Of a stretch of DNA of 64,000 bases, positions 53,051-64,000 are shown one piece after another (the first letter of the stretch is position 1; the number at the start of each line of letters is the position of its first letter). Location: NCBI GenBank assembly GCA_936450465.1, contig OW388292.1:7459756-7523755 (forward strand), read 5' to 3'. Below the pieces are notes generated by a model. The model had not been told where the DNA came from. It made no database searches and was given only the letters and a program-made list of their open reading frames with translations. The translations under genes and the position numbers were made by a program. Origin of the DNA: Gibbula magus. Its lineage: Eukaryota > Mollusca > Gastropoda > Trochida > Trochidae.

Positions 53051-55375
53051 ATAAGAATACGTGATATAGAGGAATATGGCTACCGTATTAGGAGGAATTG
53101 GGTTACGTGACATAGAGGAATATGGATACCGTATTAGGAGGAATTGGGATACGTGATATAGAGGAATATGGATACCGTATTAGGAGGAATTGGGTTACGT
53201 GACATAGAGGAATATGGATACCGTATTAGGAGGAATTGGGATACGTGATACAGAGGAATATGGATACCGTATTAGGAGGAATTGGGATACGTGATATAGA
53301 GGAATATGGATACCGTATTAGGAGGAATTGGGATACTTGACATAGAGGAATATGGATACCGTATTAGGAGGAATTGGGATACTTGACATAGAGGAATATG
53401 GATACCGTATTAGGAGGAATTGGGATACGTGACATAGAGGAATATGGATACCGTATTAGGAGGAATTGCGATGCGTGATACAGAGGAATATGGATACCGT
53501 ATTAGGAGGAATTGGGATACGTGATATAGAGGAATGTGGATACCGTATTAGGAGGAATTGGGATACGTTATACAGAGGAATATGGATATCCTATTAGGAG
53601 GAATTGGGATACGTGATATAGAGGAATGTGGATACCGTATTAGGACGAATTGGGATACGTGATACAGAGGAATATGGATACCGTATTAGAAGGAATTGGG
53701 AAACGTGATACAGAGGAATATGGATACCGTATTAGGAGGAATTGGGAAACGTGACATAGAGGAATATGGATACCGTATTAGGAGGAATTGGGATACAGAG
53801 GAATATGGATACCGTATTAGGAGGAATTGGGAAACGTGACATAGAGGAATATGGATACCGTATTAGGAGGAATTGGGATACTTGACATAAAGGAATATGG
53901 ATAGCGTATTAGGAGAAATTGGGATACTTGACATAGAGGAATATGGATACCGTATTAGGAGGAATTGGGATACGTGATACAGAGGAATATGGATACCGTA
54001 TTAGGAGGAATTGGGATACGTGATACAGAGGAATATGGATACCGTATTAGGAGGAATTGGGATACTTGACATAGAGGAATATGGATACCGTATTAGGAGG
54101 AATTGGGATACGTGATATAGAGGAATATGGATACCGTATTAGGAGGAATTGGGATACTTGACATAGAGGAATATGGATACCGTATTAGGAGGAATTGGGA
54201 TACGTGATATAGAGGAATGTGGATACCGTATTAGGACGAATTGGGATACGTGATACAGAGGAATATGGATACCGTATTAGAAGGAATTGGGAAACGTGAT
54301 ACAGAGGAATATGGATACCGTATTAGGAGGAATTGGGAAACGTGACATAGAGGAATATGGATACCGTATTAGGAGGAATTGGGATACAGAGGAATATGGA
54401 TACCGTATTAGGAGGAATTGGGAAACGTGACATAGAGGAATATGGATACCGTATTAGGAGGAATTGGGATACTTGACATAGAGGAATATGGATACCGTAT
54501 TAGGAGGAATTGGGATACTTGACATAGAGGAATATGGATACCGTATTAGGAGGAATTGGGATACGTGATACAGAGGAATATGGATACCGTATTAGGAGGA
54601 ATTGGGATACGTGATACAGAGGAATATGGATACCGTATTAGGAGGAATTGGGATACTTGACATAGAGGAATATGGATACCGTATTAGGATTAATTGGGAT
54701 ACGTGATATAGAGGAATATGGATACCGTATTAGGAGGAATTGGGATACTTGACATAGAGGAATATGGATACCGTATTAGGAGGAATTGGGATACGTGATA
54801 TAGAGAAATATGGATACCGTATTAGGAGGAATTGGGATACTTGACATAGAGGAATATGGATACCGTATTAGGAGGAATTGGGATACGTGATACAGAGGAA
54901 TATGGATACCGTATTAGGAGGAATTGGGATACGTGATATAGAGGAATATGGATACCGTATTAGGAGGAATTGGGATACGAGATATAGAGGAATATGGATA
55001 CCGTATTAGGAGGAATTGGGATACGTGATACAGAGGAATATGGATACCGTATTAGGAGGAATTGGGATACGTGATATAGAGGAATATGGATACCGTATTA
55101 GGAGGAATTGGGATACGTGATATAGAGGAATATGGATACCGTATTAGGAGGAATTGGGATACTTGACATAGAGGAATATGGATACCGTATTAGGAGGAAT
55201 TGGGATACTTGACATAGAGGAATATGGATACCGTATTAGGAGGAATTGGGATACGTGATATAGAGAAATATGGATACCGTATTAGGAGGAATTGGGATAC
55301 TTGACATAGAGGAATATGGATACCGTATTAGGAGGAATTGGGATACGTGATATAGAGAAATATGGATACCGTATT
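53051..55375. repeat. 46-bp minisatellite, about 50 copies
   Basis: The unit is GAGGAATATGGATACCGTAT, TAGGAGGAATTGGGATACGT and GATATA. Alternatives are CTTGACATA, GTGACATA and GTGATACA at the end, and GGGAAACG. Two units lack seven bases (TTGGGATACAGAGG, near 53790 and 54380). The array ends abruptly at CCGTATTCGAAAATG. It is unrelated in sequence to the 46-bp repeat at 222-531 despite the equal period. Confidence 0.97.
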
Positions 55376-55756
55376 CGAAAATGACATGCCGAAGATTTGG
55401 TGGCTCTCCCTGTGCTACCGAAAAACATTTTCAAATAGACGTTTCAATATATGTAAAAGTCGATACAGTGTGAATGCTTAGAGTGATCTACCCCGTATCA
55501 TACCGATAACGGCATGAACTATAGGAGCATGTACTATTATAATCGGGGAAGTTCTGACAAGACATCCGGTCACACAACTAGAATTATTCGAAATAGATGA
55601 TCTAGATGGTGCGGCTTTATATGACAAAACATCAGTGTATAGATTATTGTTATGTCTTAAAAGCTTCTGATCGTATGTGACAAGCTCTGGAATTTATAGT
55701 GATCATACACGCATGCTTCAAATCGAACACATACATCATGAATGTTCAACTATTGC
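55376..55756. other. Unique spacer
   Basis: No feature recognised. Confidence 0.35.
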
Positions 55757-55880
55757 CGTTTTTACATGCACACTTTACTTCCAGGAGTATATTTACACCT
55801 AGGAGTATATTAACTCCCAGGAGTTAAAGTATATTTACTTTACGTTCCATTGGAATTTAAGGACCCTTAAGTATATTTGG
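55757..55880. mobile_element. Fragment of an AGGAGTA palindromic element
   Basis: CGTTTTTACATGCACACTTT is followed by CAGGAGTATATTTACACCTA and GGAGTATATTAACTCCCAGG, ending about AAGTATATTTGG. The ACATG start and the AGGAGTATATTTAC words match the larger copy at 57708-57972, so this is probably a diverged or truncated relative. Confidence 0.55.
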
Positions 55881-57707
55881 TTTGCTTACAGCTAACACGT
55901 CATTCTGGTGAGAACTCAGACTGGGTTAACTGCGTATCCAGAAGTGAAGAAGATTATCAATATGTTCTGTGTACAGGCGTTGTGCTTGCTTTGTAAACTG
56001 ACAAAAAAATAAGTGATCGAATCATTCATCAATATGGAAAAATGACAATGTACATGTAAGAAGGAGTTTTAAAGATGAACAGCGAAACCAAAACTTTAGC
56101 AATGACAAGAAAAATATTCTATGTATTATGGAAAGAATCAAACATTGCTTTCCTGAGAGAGCGGCACCGTTCATAGAACCAATAGGTCTACATCATGTAT
56201 CAGCCTGTATCAGCTGGCATCTATTGCTTAAAACCTCTCCGCTTAAGTTACCTCTTTGAACTTTTTGAAAATCTTCTACATAGATATGTTACCTCCCCAA
56301 ATGGTGCAGAATTGCAGGTTGTAATCAATTAAATGTAGATCATTGGAGATTGTCCAAATGTGGAGATGCCACAAACTGCACCCACATTTCACCAGTTTAA
56401 GCTGACGGCGACTGCCTCAATCGTAAGGTTTGTAACTAAAATACCACTCTTAAAGCATCCCAAAATCCTTTGCAAAACAAGAATGATGAAGTTGTTTATA
56501 ATGTTGGTTTATACCTTTATTCAGACGCTGTAGAGTCACATACAGTATCTCACAACATCACAGAGGCTGTTCAATAACAAGCTTAGCAGAGTCCAAGTGA
56601 CTACTGAAGACACATTTTTTGAGACACATACAGAAGAGCTTTGATGTAGATATATTTTAATTTAGAATATACCTGTACAGTTATAGTACTGTATTGTGCT
56701 ACACAATCTTTGTTAAATGAGGTGAAACCCTTATGACATGCAGCTAGACCCTGAGGAGGGTGATCCCAATGACGCTGGTGGTCACAATAATGATGACACA
56801 TTGCTGAGCCTGCGCAACCACTTGGCTGCTTAATTTCTTTTCAGCAAACTAATGTCATTACTATGCCCTGATATTGTTCAATGTGAGAATATAGTTCAAA
56901 ATGAAAACGAGAGTATACGTACTTTTGTTTTGATATGCTTCAACTTAAATAATGATAACTATTGTAATGTCAAGGTTTCTTAGCGGTCTGCTATGCTTTG
57001 TAATTTAGTGGCAATCACTTTAGTTCCTTAGAGTTATCCCCCTTTTTCGACCATGTGCTTTTATGTTTTGCGAAATGTGTGCTATGACGTCTGTGTGCGA
57101 TCTTCCAAGTTGCAGCATAACCTTATGATACATCATAATGTTGCATGTAAAGCACGTAAAGTAAAGTAAGCCAGTAAAGTAAATAAGTAAAGTAAACAAG
57201 TAGAACTATCTATCAAAGCCTGTGAATTATGACTGTGAACTTCGATCATCAATGTGCGATTTGAAACCATGCGGTTGTGAACTGTACTATATGTGATTGG
57301 AATACACATATGGATCGACTGAACTATCTTCGTTGTTCTTTGAGTTGATTGAAGCTTGGAAACACTACAACTATTATATAACAATGAAAATAAATAACCT
57401 CTAAGAACAAAACACTTGTTATGAATATACACAGTAAGTTACTGTTAGGTATTTGGAATGGGCGTTAAATGAAATCAAACACCCAAGACACACGTAATAG
57501 GATCCAAGATGTACACGCCGAAATGAAACATGTTAATATTAAAATGGATACAGTTTTATATTAAAAAAACCCCACAAAAAACCGATTCATTTATAAAACA
57601 ATTCCATAGCTCACATAAACTTTGTAAATAAAAAATAAAAGACCAATGACAATGAAAAGTTAGTTTACAAAGTTTAAAATATAAAACGTCCATGGATTAT
57701 GTCAAAT
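55881..57707. other. Unique AT-rich sequence, no supported gene
   Basis: Minus-strand frames at 56601-56801 and 57133-57432 have no recognisable domain. (GTAAA)n-like words appear near 57155-57195. Confidence 0.35.
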
Positions 57708-57972
57708 TCCTGGATGTTGCGTTCAGTTTGCTCATAGGAGTAAACAGAATTTTTGTTTACATGACGCGGTTACTTACAGGAGTAAAATACTACTGGAGTA
57801 AATATACTTTAACTTTACCTTTTGAGGTAGAGTATTTTACTCCTAGGAGTATATATACTCCTGTAAGTAAATTTGTTTTGGACTGTTTACATGACACGGT
57901 TACCACCTGTAAGTATATTTACTCATAGGAGTAAATATACTCCCTGGTGTAAACGTGTCATGTAAAACGGGA
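57708..57972. mobile_element. Palindromic AGGAGTAAA element (MITE-like, possibly nested)
   Basis: TTACTTACAGGAGTA at about 57770 is matched by TACTCCTGTAAGTAA about 90 bp downstream, forming a hairpin. GTTTACATGACGCGGTTAC (about 57755) is repeated directly as GTTTACATGACACGGTTAC (about 57885). The right end reads, on the minus strand, CCCGTTTTACATGACACGTT. Many ACTCCTAGGAGT palindromes fill the middle. An open frame at 57692-57928 only reads this sequence. The structure suggests two related short elements, one inside or beside the other. Confidence 0.65.
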
Positions 57973-58233
57973 TGGAATTAGTGCCTAGTACAAGGAAGAG
58001 TTAACCCTCAGAGGTGAGGTGTTGCTACATGTACATACATAGGCTGGTCAGGTTCCACTGGGAGGGGAGGGGAGGGGAGGAGAGTCACTGATTGAGGAAG
58101 TGCAGTTAGTATCGAAGTGTTGGGCAATCACCTCTATTGATACAGAGCTAGAGTCAATTGATGATCAAGACGTGGGTCCCCTGACTCTAACAGTCAATAC
58201 ACACATCGGACTCACGTGCTGACTTCTACCGAC
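57973..58233. other. Unique spacer with a G-rich motif
   Basis: Holds GGGAGGGGAGGGGAGGGG at about 58061-58078, a canonical G-quadruplex pattern on the plus strand. Nothing else recognised. Confidence 0.5.
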
Positions 58234-58267
58234 ATTACTACTACTACTTCTACTATTACTAATACTT

Positions 58268-58331
<64 letters not shown>

Positions 58332-58365
58332 AACTGCTGCTGCTTCTACTGCTAGTAGTAGTAGC

Positions 58366-58430
<65 letters not shown>

Positions 58431-58478
58431 AAGTATTAGTAATAGTAGAAGTAGTAGTAGTAATAGTAGTAGTAGTCA
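58234..58478. repeat. Inverted triplet microsatellite: (ACT)n left arm, (AGT)n right arm
   Basis: From 58234 the plus strand is ACT triplets; after a CTGCTGCTTCTACTGCTAG centre near 58340-58355 it becomes AGT triplets to 58478. The interruptions are mirrored: ATTACTAATACTTCTACTAC on the left corresponds to GTAGTAGAAGTATTAGTAAT on the right, so the arms are inverted copies of about 110 bp. Threonine and serine run frames here are artefacts. Confidence 0.95.
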
Positions 58479-58678
58479 TGCCAATTATCTACCATTTCAA
58501 TTGATATAAGCCTAAAATATCGGATGCAGGAAACATTAAGGAAGATAATTGTTGACTATATTGATATAATGTTGTATTATTTATTTTCGTATTTCCCTGC
58601 TGATAGGTCTTAGTTGAGTCGATATGATAGTTCTGTCTAGACTAGTGGAGAGGTCCAGGTCCACGCAACTGAAGCTGT
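58479..58678. other. Unique spacer
   Basis: Nothing recognised. Confidence 0.3.
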
Positions 58679-58717
58679 CCAGTCAGTCAGTCAGTCCGGC
58701 AGTCAGTCAGTCCGGCA
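58679..58717. repeat. (CAGT)n short tandem repeat
   Basis: CAGTCAGTCAGTCAGTCCGG is followed by CAGTCAGTCAGTCCGG, a tetramer run nested in a 16- to 20-base repeat. Confidence 0.9.
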
Positions 58718-59084
58718 CGGTGGATTACGTGTTCCAATATGTGGGTTGTACAACCCTGCGCCTGTGTGCAAACTGGTTACACGCGTAATTAGCTGCGTGA
58801 TAGGGAACAGATTCAGTTAAGTTTGAAAGACGAACAATAATGACAAGCTTCATGGTTCATCAACTTCTTTATACATTCTGTGTGATAATAAACTCACTTG
58901 AAAAATAAACGCAACGAAAACATTTTTGGTTCCAAATCAAACAAACGCATATTATAATATTATGTATCGAAACTAGTTTTTTTTTTAGAACATTGAATAG
59001 AAAAACGATAAGATGTGTAAGAAGGCCTACAGATGAGGAAAAGGCCAAGTCTCTATTGTTAATGACCGAGGTTGGAATTGCAGA
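58718..59084. other. AT-rich sequence, possibly the decayed remainder of a Tc1-like copy
   Basis: On the minus strand, after the stop near 59085, another frame gives DRLICNSNL-like residues that weakly resemble the next part of a Tc1 DNA-binding domain. This is too eroded to define. Confidence 0.25.
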
Positions 59085-59220
59085 TCAGTCTTTCGACGGC
59101 GTGGATAACTTTGGTTTACCACTCCGTGGCTTGTAAACACTGCTGCCAGTTAGTGTGTAAAATTTAGCGAGTCTGGCTATTGTACACTGTACCTTGGTTA
59201 AGCGTCGCTCCAACCTGCAG
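59085..59220 (-). pseudogene. Tc1-like transposase N-terminal relic
   Basis: The minus strand encodes RRLTKVQCTIARLAKFY followed by TGSSVYKPRSGKPKLSTPSK, then a stop. The TG-x-V-x-x-KPRSG-x-P spacing is that of the linker between the two helix-turn-helix parts of Tc1-like transposases (family knowledge). The open frame runs back to 59354, but its upstream residues do not look like transposase. No catalytic motif is found downstream. It differs from the 43-44 kb copy (PRSGRSRVTT), so it derives from another Tc1 lineage. Confidence 0.5.
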
Positions 59221-59537
59221 GATGCAAATTGTTCTTTCTTTATCTGTAGCACTTTAAAAAGCCATGTACGTCGCTTGCAATCGAATATTTTAATGAAAAA
59301 CCTGCATTCTGTTGATGTTTTGTATGCAAATTTCATTTGGTTAACGTTGTACACAATCTGAAAGTTTTGACCAATAAGTTAATTTTTCTCAAAAATAACG
59401 AAGAAAATTTGCATTTGCGTACAGTGAATGTACAGGTTACATTCACAAGACATGTTTAAAGTGTTTTCAATCGATAGGTTTCCTCGAAAAATAATAACCT
59501 TGTGTATTTTTTATGGAGATTCTTTTGCAAGTCAGAT
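59221..59537. other. Unique AT-rich spacer
   Basis: Nothing further recognised before the 73-bp array. Confidence 0.3.
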
Positions 59538-62500
59538 TAGTATAAGAACCTGTAACTGTACTGAAACATCGCTCTCTTATGTATAAATAAGTTGATCATT
59601 ACTTATTGCTTGATAATAATATAAGAATCTACACTAAAACATCGCTCTCTTATGTATAAATAAGTTGATCATTACTTATTGCTTGATAATGATATAAGAA
59701 TCTACACTGAAACATCGCTCTCTTAGGTATAAATAAGTTGATCATTACGTATTGCTTGATAATGGTATAAGAATATACACTGAAACATCGCTCTCTTATG
59801 AATAAATAAGTTGATCATTACTTATTGTTTGATAATGATATAAGAATCTACACTGAAACGTGACTCTTTTATGTATACATAAGTTGCTAATTACTTATTG
59901 CTTGATAATAGTATAAGTATCTACACTGAAACATCGCTCTCTTATGTAGAAATAAGTTGATCATTACTTATTGCTTGATAATAGTATAAGAATCTACACT
60001 GAAACATCGCTCTCATATGTATAAATAAGTTGCTAATTACTTATTGCTTGAAAATGGTATAAGAATTTACACTGAAACATCGCTCTCTTATGTATAAATA
60101 AGTTGATCATTACTTATTGCTTGATAATAGTATCAGAATCAAAACTGAAACATCGCTCTCTTATGTATAAATATGTTGATCGTTACTTATTGTTTGATAA
60201 TGGTATAAGAATCTACACGGAAACATCGCTCTCTTATGTATAAATAAGTTGATCATTACTTATTGCTTGGTAATAGTATAAGAATCTACACTGAAACATC
60301 GCTCTCCTATGTATAAATAAGTTGATCATTACTTCTTGCTTGATAATGATAAAAGAATCTACACTGAAACATCGCTCTCTTAAGTATAAATAAGTTGATC
60401 ATTACTTATTGCTTGATAATATTATAAGAATCTACATTGAAAAATCGCTCTCTTATGTAGAAATAAGTTGATCATTACTTATTGCTTGATAATAGAAAAA
60501 GAATCTACACTGAAACATCACTCTCATATGTATAAATATGTTGCTAATTACTTATTGCTTGATAATGATATAAGAATCTACACTGAAATATCGCTCTCTT
60601 AAGTATAAATAAGTTGATTATTTACTTATTGCTTGATAATGATATAAGAATCTACCCTGAAACATCGCTCTCTTATGTATAAATAAGTTGATCATTACTT
60701 ATTGCTTGATAATAGTATAAGAATCTACACTAAAAAATCGCTCTCTTATGTAGAAATAAGTTGATCATTACTTATTGCTTGATAATGGAAAAATCATCTA
60801 CACTGAAACATCGCTCTCTTATGTATAAATAAGTTGATCATTACTTATTGCTTTATAATGGTATAAGAATCTACACTGAAACATCGCTCTCTTATGTATG
60901 AATAAGTTGATCGTTACTTATTGCTTGATAATGATATTAGAATCTACTCTGAAACATCGCTCTCTTATGTATAAATAAGTTGATCATTACTTATGCTTGA
61001 TAATGATATAAGAATCTACACTGAAACATCGCTCTCTTATGTATAAATAAATTGATCATTACCTATTACTTGATAATGATATAAGAATCTACACTGAAAC
61101 ATCGCTCTCTTATGTATAAATAAGTTGATCATTACTTTTTGCTTGATAATGAAATAAGAATCAACTCTGAAACGTGACTCTCTTATGTATAAATAAGTTG
61201 ATCACTACTTGTTGCTTGATAATGATATAATAATCTAAACTGAAACGTGACTTTCTTATGTATAAATAAGTTGATCATTACTTATTGCTTGATAATGGTA
61301 TAAGAATCTACACTGAAAGATCGTTCTCTTATGTATATATAAGTTGATCATTACTTATTGCTTGATAATAGTATACGTATCTACACTGACACATCACTAT
61401 CTTATGTATAAATAAGTTGATCATTACTTATTGCTTGATAATAGTATAAGTATCTACACTGACACATCACTATCTTATGTATAAATAAGTTGATCATTAC
61501 TTATTGCTTTATAATGATATAAGAATCTACAATGAAACGTGACTCTCTTATGTATAAATAAGTTGATCATTACTTATTGCTTGATAATGATATAAGAATC
61601 TACACTGAAACGTCACTCTCTTATGTAGAAATAAGTTGATCATTACTTATTGCTTGATAATGGTATAATAATCTACACTGAAACATCACTCTCATATGTA
61701 TAAATATGTTGCTAATTACTTATTGCTTGATAATGGTATAAGAATCTACACTGAAACATCGCACTCCTATGTAGAAATAAGTTGATCATTACTTATTGCT
61801 TGATAATGATATAAGAATCTACACTGAAACATCGCTCTCTTATGTATGAATAAGTTGATCGTTACTTATTGCTTGATAATGATATTAGAATCTACTCTGA
61901 AACATCGCTCTCTTATGTATAAATAAGTTGATCATTACTTATGCTTGATAATGATATAAGAATCTACACTGAAACATCGCTCTCTTATGTATAAATAAGT
62001 TGATCATTACCTATTACTTGATAATGATATAAGAATCTACACTGAAACATCGCTCTCTTATGTATAAATAAGGTGATCATTACTTTTTGCTTGATAATGA
62101 AATAAGAATCAACTCTGAAACGTGACTCTCTTATGTATAAATAAGTTGATCACTACTTGTTGCTTGATAATGATATAATAATCTAAACTGAAACGTGACT
62201 TTCTTATGTATAAATAAGTTGATCATTACTTATTGCTTGATAATGGTATAAGAATCTACACTGAAAGATCGTTCTCTTATGTATATATAAGTTGATCATT
62301 ACTTATTGCTTGATAATAGTATAAGTATCTACACTGACACATCACTATCTTATGTATAAATAAGTTGATCATTACTTATTGCTTGATAATAGTATAAGTA
62401 TCTACACTGACACATCACTATCTTATGTATAAATAAGTTGATCATTACTTATTGCTTGATAATGGTATAATAATCTACACTGAAACATCACTTTCTTATG

Positions 62501-64000
62501 TATGAATAATTTGATCATTACTTATTGCTTGATAATGGTATAAGAATCTACACTGAAACATCGCTCTGTTATGTATAAATAAGTTGCTCACTACTTATTG
62601 CTTGATAATGGTATAAGAATCTACACTGAAACGTGACTCTCGTATGTCTAAATAAGTTGATCATTAGTTATTGCTTGATAATGATATACGAATCGACACT
62701 GAAACGTGGCTCTCGTATGTATAAATAAGTTGATCATTTATTATTGCTTGATAATGGTATAAGAATCTACACTGAAACATCACTCTCCGATGTATAAATA
62801 AGTTGATCATTACTTCTTGCTTGGTAATGATATAAGAATCTACACTGAAACATGACTCTCTTTTATATAAATAAGTTGATCCTTACTTATTGCATTATAA
62901 TGATATACGAATCGACACTGAAACGTGGCTCTCTTATGTATAAATAAATTGATCATTACTTATTGCTTGATAATGGTATAAGAATCTACACTGAAACATC
63001 ACTCTCTTATGTATGAATAAGTTGATCATTACTTATTGCTTGATAATGGTATAAGAATCTACACTGAAACATCACTCTCTTATGTATAAATAAGTTGATC
63101 ATTTACTTATTGCTTGATAATGATATAAGAATCTACACTGAAACGTGACTCTATTATGTATAAATAAGTTGATCATTACTTATTTCTTGATAATGATATA
63201 AGAATCTACACCGAAACGTGACTCTCTTATGTATAAATAAGTTGATCATTACTTATTGCTTTATAATGATATAAGAATCTACAATGAAACGTGACTCTCT
63301 TATGTATAAATAAGTTGATCATTACTTATTGCTTGATAATGATATAAGAATCTACACTGAAACGTCACTCTCTTATGTAGAAATAAGTTGATCATTACTT
63401 ATTGCTCGATAATGGTATAATAATCTACACTGAAACATCACTTTCTTATGTATGAATAATTTGATCATTACTTATTGCTTGATAATGGTATAAGAATCTA
63501 CACTGAAACATCGTTCTCTTATGTATGAATAAGTTGATCGTTACTTATTGCTTGATAATGGTATAAGAATCTACACTGAAACATCGTTCTCTTATGTATG
63601 AATAAGTTGATCGTTACTTATTGCTTGATAATGGTATAAGAATCTACACTGAAACATCGCTCTCTTATGTATGAATAAGTTGATCGTTACTTATTGCTTG
63701 ATAATGATATAAGAATCTACACTGAAACATCGTTCTCTTATGTATGAATAAGTTGATCGTTACTTATTGCTTGATAATGGTATAAGAATCTACACTGAAA
63801 CATCGCTCTCTTATGTATAAATAAATTGATCATTACTTATTGCTTGATAATAGTATAAGAATCTACACTGAAACATCGCTCTCTTATGTATAAATAAGTT
63901 GATCATTACTTATTGCTTGATAATAGTATGAGAATCTACACTGAAACATCGCTCTCATATGTATAAATAAGTTGATCATTACTTATTTCTTGATAATGGT
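59538..64000. repeat. 73-bp minisatellite, about 61 copies, open at the window end
   Basis: The unit is TGAAACATCGCTCTCTTATG, TATAAATAAGTTGATCATTA, CTTATTGCTTGATAATGGTA and TAAGAATCTACAC. Variants: CGTGACTC for CATCGCTC, TGCTAATTAC for TGATCATTAC, GTAGAAAT for GTATAAAT. Most units carry TATAAATA and a TGATCA palindrome. A block starting near 60890 is repeated near 61839, an offset of 948 (13 units minus one base). The array continues beyond the window. Confidence 0.97.

Noticed and set aside
59538..64000. Telomeric or subtelomeric repeat
   Set aside because: The 73-bp unit has no TTAGGG-type motif, and no telomeric array is seen in the window.

Overview
This is a AT-rich stretch of eukaryotic nuclear DNA with no recognisable host protein-coding gene, rRNA or tRNA. 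Introns cannot be excluded, but no open frame looks like a conserved exon. The only protein homology I can defend is to transposases: a broken Tc1-like (DD34E) copy near 43.2-44.0 kb and a short Tc1-like N-terminal relic near 59.1 kb, both on the minus strand. The repeat repertoire (GACGCC-tailed units, TTCGC/GCGAA arrays, AGGAGTAAA palindromes, a CTTCGCTGAAG head followed by TTATTGTTATTG, many triplet microsatellites) recalls marine invertebrates, perhaps a mollusc. That assignment is inference from repeat style, not from a marker gene.

About 60% of the window is tandem repeat. Layout: a 46-bp array (0.2-0.5 kb); a 170-bp array ending in a hairpin tail (0.7-1.4 kb); mostly unique DNA with small repeats (1.4-6.3 kb); a 50-bp minisatellite, about 75 copies (6.4-10.2 kb); AT-rich DNA with very degenerate repeats (10.2-17.2 kb); a satellite of 15 complete, almost identical 1,297-bp units plus truncated ends (17.19-36.90 kb), stopped by a 200-N assembly gap; a TTCGC/GCGAA inverted and direct repeat block (37.1-37.7 kb); unique DNA with poly-G, (TA)n and triplet microsatellites (37.7-43.1 kb); the Tc1 relic; a 26-bp minisatellite, about 260 copies (44.3-51.1 kb); a 572-bp MITE inserted in a variant of that array (51.2-51.8 kb); a second, unrelated 46-bp minisatellite, about 50 copies (53.0-55.4 kb); unique DNA with palindromic AGGAGTA elements, a G4 motif and an inverted (ACT)n/(AGT)n palindrome (55.4-59.5 kb); and a 73-bp minisatellite, about 61 copies, running off the window end (59.5-64.0 kb).

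The points that most merit follow-up are: (1) the 1,297-bp satellite, whose copies differ, as far as I compared them, only in homopolymer lengths, and which carries an exact match to the CTCF core consensus and a DR3 nuclear-receptor-like site in every unit; (2) the 26-bp array, where all three forward frames read the same 26-residue cycle, giving frames above 400 codons; (3) the MITE with about 85-bp inverted ends and an apparent 9-bp target duplication inside the minisatellite; (4) the triplet palindrome whose two arms share the same interruptions; and (5) secondary duplications of about 0.6-1.8 kb inside four separate minisatellites. None of these is shown to be functional. The region most resembles heterochromatic, pericentromeric or subtelomeric-type sequence, though no TTAGGG array is seen.
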